Below, piece by piece: positions 1 through 7,638 of a stretch of 64,000 nucleotides of DNA. Numbering within the stretch: the stretch's first letter is position 1; each line of letters begins with the position of its first letter. A program made the position numbers and the translations under genes. The DNA lies in assembly GCF_000813745.1 (NCBI RefSeq), contig NZ_JWLC01000020.1, positions 62,001 through 126,000 of the forward strand, written 5' to 3'. This stretch comes from Leisingera sp. ANG-M1. Lineage in GTDB: Bacteria; Pseudomonadota; Alphaproteobacteria; Rhodobacterales; Rhodobacteraceae. The notes beneath the pieces were generated by a model that had not been told where the DNA came from, made no database searches, and saw nothing but the letters and a program-made list of their open reading frames with translations.

Positions 1-387
1 ATCCGCCACAAACAGCGCTGCGGTGAACAATGCCACCACCATTCCTTGGCTCAGACCGCTGAAATGGGCGGGCACCAGGAAATCCTGCCCGTGCAGGAAG
101 AAATAGATAGCGGTGGCGATGGCCACCTGGCTAAGCAGCAGCGGTGAGATCAGGAAGGTGAACAGCCGGTTGATCACAAAGATCTTGCAGTCCGCCAGCG
201 ACGATTTGGACAGCAGCACTTTGCGGTCGAACACCCGCGCCAGCGCCGCCCGCAGCGGGGTTTTGCGGATGCAGACCAGCCAGGTGAGCGCAATCAGGAC
301 GGACAGGGCCAGATAGCCGAAGAACACCCGTTTCTTCGGATTGGCAAAATCCGCGAACACCGCGGCGATCTGGTCAAACAGGTCCAC
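1..387 (-). CDS. Polytopic membrane protein, possibly sterol desaturase / fatty-acid hydroxylase family (5' part only)
   Basis: Only the first 129 codons are present; the gene runs off the left edge. It opens with GTG at 387 (read MDLFDQ), with GAGG seven bases upstream and an in-frame TGA four codons before it, so the start is well fixed. Hydrophobic stretches lie near residues 21-40, 69-98 and 114-129. The visible end, ALFVAD, resembles the region just before the first histidine box of sterol desaturase family proteins, but no His box is inside the window. The family is therefore a guess; the membrane character is visible directly. Confidence 0.45.
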   Translation of the reverse strand, partial: MDLFDQIAAVFADFANPKKRVFFGYLALSVLIALTWLVCIRKTPLRAALARVFDRKVLLSKSSLADCKIFVINRLFTFLISPLLLSQVAIATAIYFFLHGQDFLVPAHFSGLSQGMVVALFTAALFVAD

Positions 388-410
388 GCTGATGCCTCAA
401 GCAGAGAGGG

Positions 411-438
411 CCGGGCGGCGCCTGGGGACGCCGCCCGG
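411..438 (-). terminator. Hairpin after the DUF4856 gene
   Basis: A perfect 10-bp stem (CCGGGCGGCG / CGCCGCCCGG) with an 8-base loop lies 7 bases past the DUF4856 stop and before the next leftward gene. No U-tract follows, so it may be a weak terminator or a transcript-stabilising hairpin. Confidence 0.5.
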
Positions 439-445
439 ACAGGGA

Positions 446-1843
446 TTAGTCGGTCTCGGCACCGCCGTCGCCGCTCAGGCTGTCGACCAGGCCGGCCAGC
501 TCGGCGGTCTGGTCATTGGCGCGCGCTTCGATGCCAAAGCTGTTCGCCAGCAGCTCCTGCACCCGCAGCATGTGCAGCTGGTAGCTGTTCCAGGACATTT
601 TGCGGTTCTTTTCAAAGTTGCCGTCCGCATCCAGGCCGCTGACAAAGGTGCCGTCCAGGGTCACCGGGCCGTAGCCGATCAGCCGGTTCAGGTGCACCGC
701 GGTTTTGCCCAGGTTGTTCTTGCCGCTCTGCAGCGCCATGGCAAAGCCCTTCAGCTCGCCCCAGTGCTTGACATATTTGCGGTAGGCCTTGGCGCGGGCG
801 GCATCATCCGCTGCTTCGGTGAGGGCGCTGATGTCTTTGTAGACGGAACCTGCGTATTTGAAGGTCGCCTCAGCCAGTACCATTTCCCAGTTGTCGGCGA
901 TGGTCTTGGCATAGCCCTGCAGCTCAGCCCGCTGTGCGTCGGTCAGGTTCTCGCCCGCAGCCGAAGCAATCAGCGACCGACCGTCGATGAACGCCTGGGT
1001 AATGGTCTGCATATAGGCGGTTTTGCCGGACTTGTCGGCGCCTGCGGCGTAGTAGGCGGGGCCAAAGACATATTCGGTCTTCAGGTCGATCACGCCGTCG
1101 CCATTGGCATCGGCCGCAGCGAGATCCTTCATCTTGGCAACGTTATAGTTATCCTCGGCGCTCAGCGTCAGGCTGTGCGCTGCGGCACCGAAGTAGCCGA
1201 AGGCCTCGTCCCAGACGTGCTCTTTGCCGGTGTAATAGGCGCCGTCCTTGTAGGCTTCGCCGTTCGGCTTGGTGCCTGCGCCCAGCTTCTCGTCCAGGTA
1301 GTTGTCGACCGCCTGGCTGAACGGCATCGCGCCCATGGTGAATTTGGAGATCAGCTGTGCGTAATCATAGCCGTTTGCCGCGTCAAAGCCGCCGTCGGCC
1401 TTGGCCGCCTGCGCGATCATGTGCAGCACAACTTCTTTGCCGGTCATATCGCCGGGCCAGGCCGGCATGGCGCCGTCATAGAATTTGCCCGCGATGTTCT
1501 TGCCGCTGGACAGCTCGTTCACAGTGGTCTGCTTGATCGGGAAACCGTCCTTGGAGACCGGCGCGATGATCGGCAGATCCTTGTCCGAACCGTTGAAATA
1601 GCTCAGCATCTGGGCTTCCAGTTCGGCTGCGTTGGCGCCGCCGTTGCCCTTGCCTGCCAGTTTCTTCAGGCTGTCGTGCAGCACATGGCGCGCCACCTGG
1701 CCGGAATAGGCAACCGAGTTGGCTTTTTCGCCGCCGTAGCCTTTTACGGTCACCGGGAACGGGCCGTAAGTGTCCGCTGCAAATGCGGTGCCCGCAGTCA
1801 GCGCTGCCGCCACGATGCAAGTCGTCAGCTTGAGTGAGTTCAT
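446..1843 (-). CDS. DUF4856 domain-containing secreted protein
   Basis: A 465-residue protein with a clear Sec signal peptide (hydrophobic core about residues 7-20, cleavage after AFA at 20-22). The mature part reads like DUF4856 proteins: a Y-S-G-Q-x-A-R-H-V-L-H segment near residues 45-56 and a NYLDEK/EHVWDEAFGYFG region near the middle. Family function is unproven; such proteins are often found with iron-uptake genes. Here it sits next to bacterioferritin and has a TGA-N9-TCA palindrome 26 bases upstream of its start, which fits iron control. Acidic DANGDG and DADGN stretches could bind calcium. Role in iron handling is inference. Confidence 0.75.
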   Translation of the reverse strand: MNSLKLTTCIVAAALTAGTAFAADTYGPFPVTVKGYGGEKANSVAYSGQVARHVLHDSLKKLAGKGNGGANAAELEAQMLSYFNGSDKDLPIIAPVSKDGFPIKQTTVNELSSGKNIAGKFYDGAMPAWPGDMTGKEVVLHMIAQAAKADGGFDAANGYDYAQLISKFTMGAMPFSQAVDNYLDEKLGAGTKPNGEAYKDGAYYTGKEHVWDEAFGYFGAAAHSLTLSAEDNYNVAKMKDLAAADANGDGVIDLKTEYVFGPAYYAAGADKSGKTAYMQTITQAFIDGRSLIASAAGENLTDAQRAELQGYAKTIADNWEMVLAEATFKYAGSVYKDISALTEAADDAARAKAYRKYVKHWGELKGFAMALQSGKNNLGKTAVHLNRLIGYGPVTLDGTFVSGLDADGNFEKNRKMSWNSYQLHMLRVQELLANSFGIEARANDQTAELAGLVDSLSGDGGAETD

Positions 1844-1868
1844 CGTCAGTTCACCTTCCTCGCAAAGG

Positions 1869-1889
1869 TCTTGAGTATTTTTCTCAAGA
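1869..1889 (-). promoter_or_regulatory. Candidate iron-responsive operator (Iron-Rhodo-box type)
   Basis: A perfect 7-bp inverted repeat (TCTTGAG / CTCAAGA, 7-base spacer) 26 bases upstream of the DUF4856 start. Its core is TGA at 1872-1874 and TCA at 1884-1886, separated by nine bases, matching the TGA-N9-TCA Iron-Rhodo-box proposed for RirA-type control in Rhodobacterales and Rhizobiales. The surrounding DNA is unusually AT-rich for this window. Identity of the bound regulator is inference. Confidence 0.5.
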
Positions 1890-2039
1890 TTAAATTCCCG
1901 AGCGAAAAAGTCATATTTCTGCCGGTGATGTCAACAGAAAAGATTGCACCGTGCGCGACGGGGCTGCGGCGGCGCATCAGATGCGGCCGGCCGGATGTCC
2001 GGACCGGCAAAAAATGGTCTGGATTCAGCGTGTTTTAAA

Positions 2040-2064
2040 GGCTGCGGCCAGGCCGGCCGCAGCC
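2040..2064 (-). terminator. Terminator-like hairpin after bfr
   Basis: A perfect 10-bp stem (GGCTGCGGCC / GGCCGCAGCC) with a 5-base loop starts 9 bases past the bacterioferritin stop. On the minus strand it is followed by TTTAAAAC, a short T-rich run. It would separate bfr from the DUF4856 gene. Confidence 0.6.
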
Positions 2065-2073
2065 TCCGGCGGC

Positions 2074-2559
2074 TCAGTCCGCGTCTTCCATCTTGGTGGC
2101 ATTGAGCTGGGCATAATGCTCGGCGCCGATGGATGCATGCAGATCCAGCTGGGTTTCGAGGAAGTCGATATGGCCTTCCTCATCCGCCATCAGCTGCTCA
2201 AACAGGCCCATGGACACATAGTCGCCTGCTGCTTTGCAGACATCCCGCGCTTCCTTGTAGAGCGCCCGTGCGTCCTGTTCGGCGGCCAGGTCGCATTCCA
2301 GCGTTTCCTTGGGGGTTTGCCCGATCCGCAGCGGATCCAGCTTTTGCAGGTTGGGATGGCCTTCCAGCATGATGATCCGCTCGATCAGCTTGTCCGCGTG
2401 TTCCATCTCCTCGATGGATTCCTCGCGGCTTTTCTTGGCCATGCTGCCAAGGCCCCAATCCTCCTGCAGCCGGTAGTGCAGCCAGTACTGGCTCACCGCT
2501 GTCAATTCATGCTTGAGCGCCTTGTTCAGATATTCGAGAACCTTTTTGTCACCTTTCAT
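2074..2559 (-). CDS. bfr: Bacterioferritin
   Basis: A 161-residue four-helix ferritin of the usual bacterioferritin length; it oxidises Fe(II) and stores iron as a mineral inside a 24-mer in the cytoplasm. The full dinuclear ferroxidase set is present at canonical positions: Glu18, Glu51, His54, Glu94, Glu127 and His130. Met52, the axial haem ligand at the dimer interface, is also there, so this is a haem-binding Bfr. No bacterioferritin-associated ferredoxin gene is next to it. It is transcribed in the same direction as the DUF4856 gene but is separated from it by a hairpin. Confidence 0.97.
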   Translation of the reverse strand: MKGDKKVLEYLNKALKHELTAVSQYWLHYRLQEDWGLGSMAKKSREESIEEMEHADKLIERIIMLEGHPNLQKLDPLRIGQTPKETLECDLAAEQDARALYKEARDVCKAAGDYVSMGLFEQLMADEEGHIDFLETQLDLHASIGAEHYAQLNATKMEDAD

Positions 2560-2679
2560 GGAATGTCTCCTCCGCTGCCTTGCAATGCATCTACGGTTGC
2601 TGAGAGCACCTAAGGCGTTAAGTGTGGCGCGATCGGAAAATTTCCAGAAATGCCCTGACCTGGGCGGCAGGTCCGGGAG

Positions 2680-2700
2680 GGCAGGCCAGGACGGCCTGCC
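2680..2700 (-). terminator. Hairpin at the end of the Rieske-CoA-transferase operon
   Basis: An 8-bp perfect stem (GGCAGGCC / GGCCTGCC) with a 5-base loop lies 22 bases past the alpha/beta hydrolase stop. There is no U-run, so it may be a Rho-assisted end or an mRNA-stabilising hairpin ahead of bfr. Confidence 0.5.
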
Positions 2701-2722
2701 GTCTTAGCGGTGCAAAGAACTT

Positions 2723-3571
2723 TCAAGCCTGGCGGCCCGGCGGGTCCAGTTCGGCGGCAAATTCAGCCAGCAGGGCGTTGAATTCCGAAGCCCGTTCAAT
2801 GTTGACCAGGTGGCCGGTTCCGGGGAACCGGTGCCATACGGCTTGGGGCAAAATCTCTTGCAGGAAAGCATTTGTCTCGCCCACCAGGTAGTAATCCTCG
2901 TCTCCGGTGACCAGCAGCACCGGCTTGTCCAAGGCCTTGAGCCGGGCCTGATCCTCAAACAGCGACCGCCGGTTCCAATGCACGGTCGACAGCACATGAA
3001 CGGCGCCCTCGGGCGATTGGCCGCGCAGGTTTGCGGCATAGATGGCCCAGTTTTCGGGGTCGTTTTTCTGAAAGCTCTGATAGGCGGGGTCGTCCTCAAG
3101 AACAGCGACCGCGCCGTCACCGCCGCGCTCTTCGCGCAGTTTGGCTTCGTGGCCGACCCATTCCTGCCGGTAGCGGATCCGCTCCTGGCCGTCGCGGGGG
3201 CCGGAGCTGTTGCCGACAAGGGTCACGCTGGCAACCCTGCTGGGGTGGTTCAGCGCGAAATCGAGGCTGGTGAAGCTGCCCATGGAGGTTCCGGCCACGT
3301 GGGCCTGGTCAAGCCCGAGATGGTCCATCAGGGCCAGTAGGTCACCGGTCGAATAGGATTGCCCGTACTGGCTGCGGTCCTGCGGAACCGCGGAAGGCAG
3401 AAAGCCGCGGGCGCTATAGGTGATGCAGCGGAAAGACCGGCTCAGCTCTGCCACCTGCAGGTGCCAGCTGCGGTAGTCGCCGCCGAATTCGTGCACAAAG
3501 ACAATGGGGGCGCCGCTCCCGGTCTCCTCGTAGTAGATCGAAATGCCGTCTGCGGTTTGAAATTCGGGCAT
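2723..3571 (-). CDS. Alpha/beta hydrolase
   Basis: A 282-residue single-domain alpha/beta hydrolase. The nucleophile elbow is G-T-S-M-G with Ser96; the acid is probably Asp224 (GDED) and the base His254 (GTGH). An HEFGGD oxyanion segment replaces the usual HGFGG near residue 27. There is no signal peptide, so it is cytoplasmic. It is the last gene of a leftward five-gene operon, 22 bases after the CoA-transferase. In that context it could hydrolyse an ester, lactone or beta-diketone product of the oxygenase, but the substrate cannot be read from the sequence. Confidence 0.85.
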   Translation of the reverse strand: MPEFQTADGISIYYEETGSGAPIVFVHEFGGDYRSWHLQVAELSRSFRCITYSARGFLPSAVPQDRSQYGQSYSTGDLLALMDHLGLDQAHVAGTSMGSFTSLDFALNHPSRVASVTLVGNSSGPRDGQERIRYRQEWVGHEAKLREERGGDGAVAVLEDDPAYQSFQKNDPENWAIYAANLRGQSPEGAVHVLSTVHWNRRSLFEDQARLKALDKPVLLVTGDEDYYLVGETNAFLQEILPQAVWHRFPGTGHLVNIERASEFNALLAEFAAELDPPGRQA

Positions 3572-3593
3572 GTGCTGTGTCCTGAGTTGGCCG

Positions 3594-4760
3594 TTAGGTT
3601 GTTTCTGCGGTCAGCGCGTCGATGGCAGCCGGGGCGTAGCCCAGTTCGGCCAGAATCTCGCGGGTGTGCTGGCCCAGTTCGGGGGGCGGGCTTTCCTGCT
3701 GGCCGCGGTCGGCGATGGGGTTGCGGGCAAACTGCATGGTCCGCCCGGCCGTTCCGGCTTTGACGGTGGAGAAGGCCGCGTATTCCTCGGCAATGGGGCT
3801 GTCGGCGATGGTCTGGATGGTCTCAACCACCGAACAGGGGATGGCGTTGTCGATCAGGATCTCTGTCCAATAGGCAGAAGGGTGCTGTTTCAGGTGCGCG
3901 CCCAGCACCTCGTCCAATGCGTCGCGGTTGGCCAGCCGCGCCTCATCGCCCTGGAACCGCGGGTCGTCCAGCAGTCCGGTATAGCCGATGGCCTCGCAGA
4001 ACCGCGGCCAGTCCTTGTCACTGCCGAGGCCGATGACAATGTCCCGGTCGGCGGTGGGGTAGGGCTCGAACGGTGCCATCGACGGGTGCCGCGAGCCGAT
4101 CGGGCCGGGCACGATGCCTGCGTTGAGGTAACGGGCAAAGGCGTTTTCCAGGCAGACCCACTGGCAGGCCAGCATGGAGACATCCAGATGGCTGGTTTCG
4201 CCTGCGCCCTTGGCGTCACGTTCGTAGAGCCGCTGCATAATGCCGATGGTGGTGAACAGGGCGGCGGCGATATCGCCCACGGAGAAGCCGACGCGGGTCG
4301 GGTCGCCGTCCAGCTCGCCGTTGATGCTCATCATGCCGCTCATCGCCTGCACCACGATGTCATATGCGGGGCGGTGCGACAGGCTGCCGGTTTGGCCAAA
4401 GCCGCTGATGGAGGCGGAGATCAGCCGCGGATTGATCCGCTTGAGGTCGGCGTCGCTGCAGCCCAGCCGGTCGCGCACGCCGGGGCGCATGTTCTCGACA
4501 AAGACGTCCGAGGTGGCGAGCAGCTTGTGCAGGGCCTCTTTGCCCGCCTCGGTTTTCAGATCCAGTTTCACCGACCGTTTGCTGCGGTTCAGCGAGGCGA
4601 AATAGAGGCTGATGCCGTCCTCGAACGGCGGCGTGGTGCGGGCCAGGTCGCCGTTCGGGTTTTCCACCTTGATCACATCGGCGCCGAGGCTGGCGAGCAG
4701 CCAGGTGCAGAACGGGCCGGACAGGACCGAGGTCATATCAACAACGCGGATGCCTTTCAT
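3594..4760 (-). CDS. Family III CoA-transferase (CaiB/BaiF type)
   Basis: A 388-residue family III CoA-transferase, which moves CoA between carboxylic acids through an aspartyl anhydride. The expected Asp is at 193 in the HLDVSM segment; the N-terminal RVVDMTSVLSGPFC and the NPRLISASISGFG segment are typical. I place the start at the ATG at 4760 (MKGIRV), preceded by AGGGGAG, because it gives a 4-base ATGA overlap with the upstream gene; a longer upstream reading is possible but lacks support. It probably activates an acid formed in this operon. A decayed relative of this family lies at 11154-11300. Confidence 0.9.
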   Translation of the reverse strand: MKGIRVVDMTSVLSGPFCTWLLASLGADVIKVENPNGDLARTTPPFEDGISLYFASLNRSKRSVKLDLKTEAGKEALHKLLATSDVFVENMRPGVRDRLGCSDADLKRINPRLISASISGFGQTGSLSHRPAYDIVVQAMSGMMSINGELDGDPTRVGFSVGDIAAALFTTIGIMQRLYERDAKGAGETSHLDVSMLACQWVCLENAFARYLNAGIVPGPIGSRHPSMAPFEPYPTADRDIVIGLGSDKDWPRFCEAIGYTGLLDDPRFQGDEARLANRDALDEVLGAHLKQHPSAYWTEILIDNAIPCSVVETIQTIADSPIAEEYAAFSTVKAGTAGRTMQFARNPIADRGQQESPPPELGQHTREILAELGYAPAAIDALTAETT

Positions 4761-5404
4761 GATGCAGCTCCCCTCAGCATGGATTTGAGTGTTTTCAGAT
4801 GTGCGCCATCGGCGGCCAGTGCTGTGGCGCAAAGGCTGCGGCAAGTGTCTTCCAAAGCCTCCCGCGGTGCCAGCCGGTCCGCCAGTCCCCAGGCGGCGGC
4901 GTCTTCCGCGCTCACCGTATCGCCGCCAAGCAGAATTGCGGCGCTGCAGCCGGGGCCGGTCAGCGCCTTCAGTTTATCAACGTCGTATTGCCCGGGCAGC
5001 ACGTTGTTTTTGAGCACGGGGTAGGAGAACCGCGCTTCGGGCACGCAGACGCGGATGTCGCACCCCAGCGCCAGGGTCAGCCCGCCGCCGATGCAGGGGC
5101 CGTTGATGGCCGCCACCGTCAGCACCGGAACAGCGCGCAGTGCTGCGGCCATTTCGTCCCAGGGATCGGGGCCGAATTGCGCGTCGTAAAGCGTGTTCAG
5201 GTCCGCGCCGGCGCAAAACACCCGTTCGCCCGCGCCTGTTATGACAACTGCCCGCAAATCGTCGTCGCTGGCCGCAGTGCGGAAGATGTCCCGCAGCGCG
5301 CGCAGCATCTCCGTGGTCAGCGAGTTGGCCTTGTCCGGCCGGTTGATGGTGACGGTCAGGCAGGCATCCTCGCGCCGGGTCAGGATCAGGCTGTCTGAAC
5401 TCAT
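4757..5404 (-). CDS. Enoyl-CoA hydratase/isomerase (crotonase) family protein lacking the usual catalytic Glu pair
   Basis: A 215-residue crotonase-fold protein, shorter than the usual 255-270 residues. The oxyanion-hole segments are intact (FCAGADL near 63-69 and NGPCIGGG near 101-108). The two catalytic glutamates of hydratases are replaced: GGGCE becomes GGGLT (Thr110) and the second is Val130 in RFSYPVLK, and the later GAGG motif is missing. It is therefore unlikely to be a plain hydratase; thioesterase, isomerase, decarboxylase or C-C hydrolase chemistry is possible. The start at 5404 overlaps the upstream aldolase stop by 4 bases and the downstream gene start overlaps its own stop. Confidence 0.85.
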   Translation of the reverse strand: MSSDSLILTRREDACLTVTINRPDKANSLTTEMLRALRDIFRTAASDDDLRAVVITGAGERVFCAGADLNTLYDAQFGPDPWDEMAAALRAVPVLTVAAINGPCIGGGLTLALGCDIRVCVPEARFSYPVLKNNVLPGQYDVDKLKALTGPGCSAAILLGGDTVSAEDAAAWGLADRLAPREALEDTCRSLCATALAADGAHLKTLKSMLRGAAS

Positions 5405-6150
5405 GACCGGAACTCCGGCACCGTGCGCTCCAGCATCCGGATCAGCGACGGCCATTGCACATCGCCGTGCGGGCCGTTTTCCGGCGCGCCCCAGTCGTGC
5501 AGGGCGGCCATGGCATCCTCGGTGATGGTGATGGGCTTGTCAGTGGCGCCCAGAATGTCGACCTGAATTTTGCAGGCCATCTCGAGGTAGTAGTGGTAGG
5601 TGAAGGCCTCCGCCGCAGTGCGCCCGGCGACCAGCAGCCCGTGGTTCTGCAGCAGCATGGCGAAATTGCTGCCCAGGTCGCGGGCCAGCAGCGCGCCTTC
5701 ATCCTCGACCGCGGTGGAGTCCTGATAGGGATGGCTGGACAGGGTGCCGAGCACAAATCCGGCGTGCTGGGACAGCGGCAGCAGGCCTTGGGGCATTGCT
5801 GAGACCGCCACACCGGCGCGGGTGTGGCTGTGGATCACGTAGTTCACATCGGGGCGCGCATTCAGAATGCCGGAATGGATGATATGGCCGGCCAGATTGA
5901 TGACCTTGCCGCTGCCGGGCTGGTCATCCACCGCTTCACCTTCGAAAGACATGCGGGTGAGGTTTGATGCGGTGATCTCGTCGAACATCAGGTCGTGCGA
6001 GTTCAGCAGGTAGTGCCCCGGGTCCTGCGGCAGGCGGGCCGAGATATGGGTCGAGGTGAGGTCGGTCCAGCCAAAGTGGTGCGACAGCCGGTAGAGCGCG
6101 GCCAGCTCCTGGCGGATCTGGGTGGCGGAGTCAGATGAGGGGGTCAGCAT
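5401..6150 (-). CDS. Class II aldolase/adducin family protein
   Basis: A 249-residue protein of the class II aldolase/adducin fold (fuculose-phosphate aldolase type). The zinc site is visible as HSHT near residues 106-109 with a later His in QNHG (about 168), and the HIIHSGI segment is typical. Such enzymes cleave aldols or decarboxylate. It is translationally coupled to its neighbours: 7-base overlap with the Rieske gene upstream and 4-base overlap with the crotonase gene downstream. This suggests a stoichiometric role in one pathway with the oxygenase. Substrate unknown. Confidence 0.88.
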   Translation of the reverse strand: MLTPSSDSATQIRQELAALYRLSHHFGWTDLTSTHISARLPQDPGHYLLNSHDLMFDEITASNLTRMSFEGEAVDDQPGSGKVINLAGHIIHSGILNARPDVNYVIHSHTRAGVAVSAMPQGLLPLSQHAGFVLGTLSSHPYQDSTAVEDEGALLARDLGSNFAMLLQNHGLLVAGRTAAEAFTYHYYLEMACKIQVDILGATDKPITITEDAMAALHDWGAPENGPHGDVQWPSLIRMLERTVPEFRS

Positions 6151-7238
6151 TCCGGTTCTCCCAAAGCGTCGCGGTAGAGATTGTGGAAATGGCGCAGGCC
6201 CACTTCGCTCATGGCGCCGCAGCCGTCGCCGATGACGTAAGGGCCGGGTTCAAAGGCTCGGCTTTGCATGCCTTTCTGGATCTTGGAGACCACCACTTCG
6301 TCCTCGGCGCCGGTGGTTTCGCGGTGCTTGACCATCAGGGCGCGGACCTCGTCGTCGGACACCGTGCCGCTTGCGAACCAGCGGTAGCGGTAGATGGTGC
6401 GGTTCCAGGCGACCGGCAGCCATTGGCGGATGGTGAAATAGCCGCCCGGGTAGCAGCACATCGACACATTGGGCCAGATCCAATAGGCGCCGTAGTCGCC
6501 TGCGCGGGGGCTGGCCTCCAGGTCATAGTCGTACTGCTTTTCGTTTTTCGTCTGCGCCTTGCCGTCGTGCCAGATGGTCATGCCCTTCGGCACGGTGGTG
6601 TAGCCTTCCATGTCCAGCACGCCATGGGTCAGCGAGGAGGCATGCACCGTCGGGCAGTGGTAGCATTCGTTGTAGTTCTCGACCGAAAGCTTCCAGTTGG
6701 ACTGGTGCTCAATCTCGGTCTCGCAGACAAACCGCAGCTGGGTCGGGTCGGGGTGGAAGCTCAGCAGGTTGTCCCGGTATTCCTCCAGCGCGGGCGCCAT
6801 CGGCGCGGCGTCCTCATCCAGATTGACAAAGATAAAGCCGCAGAATTCCTCGACCCGGATGGTGCGCAGATTGATCTGATCGCAGGTCAGCCCATCACTT
6901 TCGACCGACCCGGGCGCGCGGCGCAAGCGACCGTTAATCTCGTAGGTCCAGGCATGATAGGGGCAGACCAGCACCCGCTTGCCCTTGCCTTCTCCCTCAA
7001 CAATCGGATGACCGCGGTGGCGGCAGATGTTGTAATAGGCCTTGATGCCGCCATCCGGCGCCCGGATGACAAAGACATCCTCGTCGACAATGGTGAAGGT
7101 TTTGAAATCGCCGGGCTCTGCGATCTCGGACACATGGCAGACGCATTGCCAGCTGCGGAAAAAGATCTTTTCCTTGTCGGTCTCAAAGCAATCCGGCTCA
7201 ACGTAGTAGCGCGCGGAAAGCGGGGTGTCGCGTGACAT
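6144..7238 (-). CDS. Rieske non-haem iron oxygenase, large subunit
   Basis: A 364-residue alpha-subunit-type oxygenase. The Rieske [2Fe-2S] ligands are Cys72, His74, Cys92 and His95 (CRH...CPYH). The mononuclear iron site has His194 and His199 in NECYHCPTVH, in the ring-hydroxylase/SRPBCC C-terminal domain. The overall look is close to GbcA/CntA-type demethylases of quaternary amines, so the substrate may be a betaine or an aromatic acid. It is first in a five-gene operon read leftward; a LysR gene is divergent 400 bases away. No reductase partner is encoded anywhere in the window. Confidence 0.92.
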   Translation of the reverse strand: MSRDTPLSARYYVEPDCFETDKEKIFFRSWQCVCHVSEIAEPGDFKTFTIVDEDVFVIRAPDGGIKAYYNICRHRGHPIVEGEGKGKRVLVCPYHAWTYEINGRLRRAPGSVESDGLTCDQINLRTIRVEEFCGFIFVNLDEDAAPMAPALEEYRDNLLSFHPDPTQLRFVCETEIEHQSNWKLSVENYNECYHCPTVHASSLTHGVLDMEGYTTVPKGMTIWHDGKAQTKNEKQYDYDLEASPRAGDYGAYWIWPNVSMCCYPGGYFTIRQWLPVAWNRTIYRYRWFASGTVSDDEVRALMVKHRETTGAEDEVVVSKIQKGMQSRAFEPGPYVIGDGCGAMSEVGLRHFHNLYRDALGEPEC

Positions 7239-7638
7239 GGGCTGTGCCTCTCAGACAGGTTTCAGGGTGTGGGCTGGGCGCGCGTATGGGCGGCAGTTTC
7301 GCAGGTGCAGGAAACAAGGGCTTCGCAGCACCGGGGATGGGTTTCCTGCACGGCCCCTCGGTGGAGAAGTTCGCGAAACAGACGCTGGCCAGCTTCCCGC
7401 CCCTGGTTTCGCTGAAGGCCATATTGGCGCAGAGCTGGCCGTTCTGCGCCCCATGCGCGGGCAAATTGCGATGGGCCGGTGAAACGCGTTCTCCTAAAGG
7501 CCTTTGTCAGGGTGATCCGGGACAATTCCATCGGGCTGGCCTCTCTGCGTGCTCTGGAATGAGCCGCAGTTTGGCTTGCTCTAAACGTGTTGCATAGATA
7601 TATAATTTTTGCACCTAGGGTAACTTGAAATTGGTCTG
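7239..7638. other. 400-bp divergent intergenic region (Rieske operon / LysR)
   Basis: This stretch separates the leftward oxygenase operon from the rightward LysR gene and should hold both promoters. The last 60 bases before the LysR start are AT-rich (around 7585-7635), as expected for a LysR-controlled promoter. I could not fix a clear T-N11-A palindrome. Short open frames exist on both strands but none resembles a known family. Confidence 0.5.

Noticed and set aside
341-1837. A 498-codon rightward frame opposite the DUF4856 gene, and similar long antisense frames at 3570-5024, 14590-16374 and 56793-58388
   Set aside because: They are mirror frames of high-GC genes, rich in Ala/Gly/Val/His with no domain motifs; the opposite strand carries signal peptides or catalytic motifs.
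7198-7464. Possible small leftward gene in the gap before the LysR gene
   Set aside because: No recognisable family, no ribosome-binding site, and it overlaps the start of the Rieske gene.
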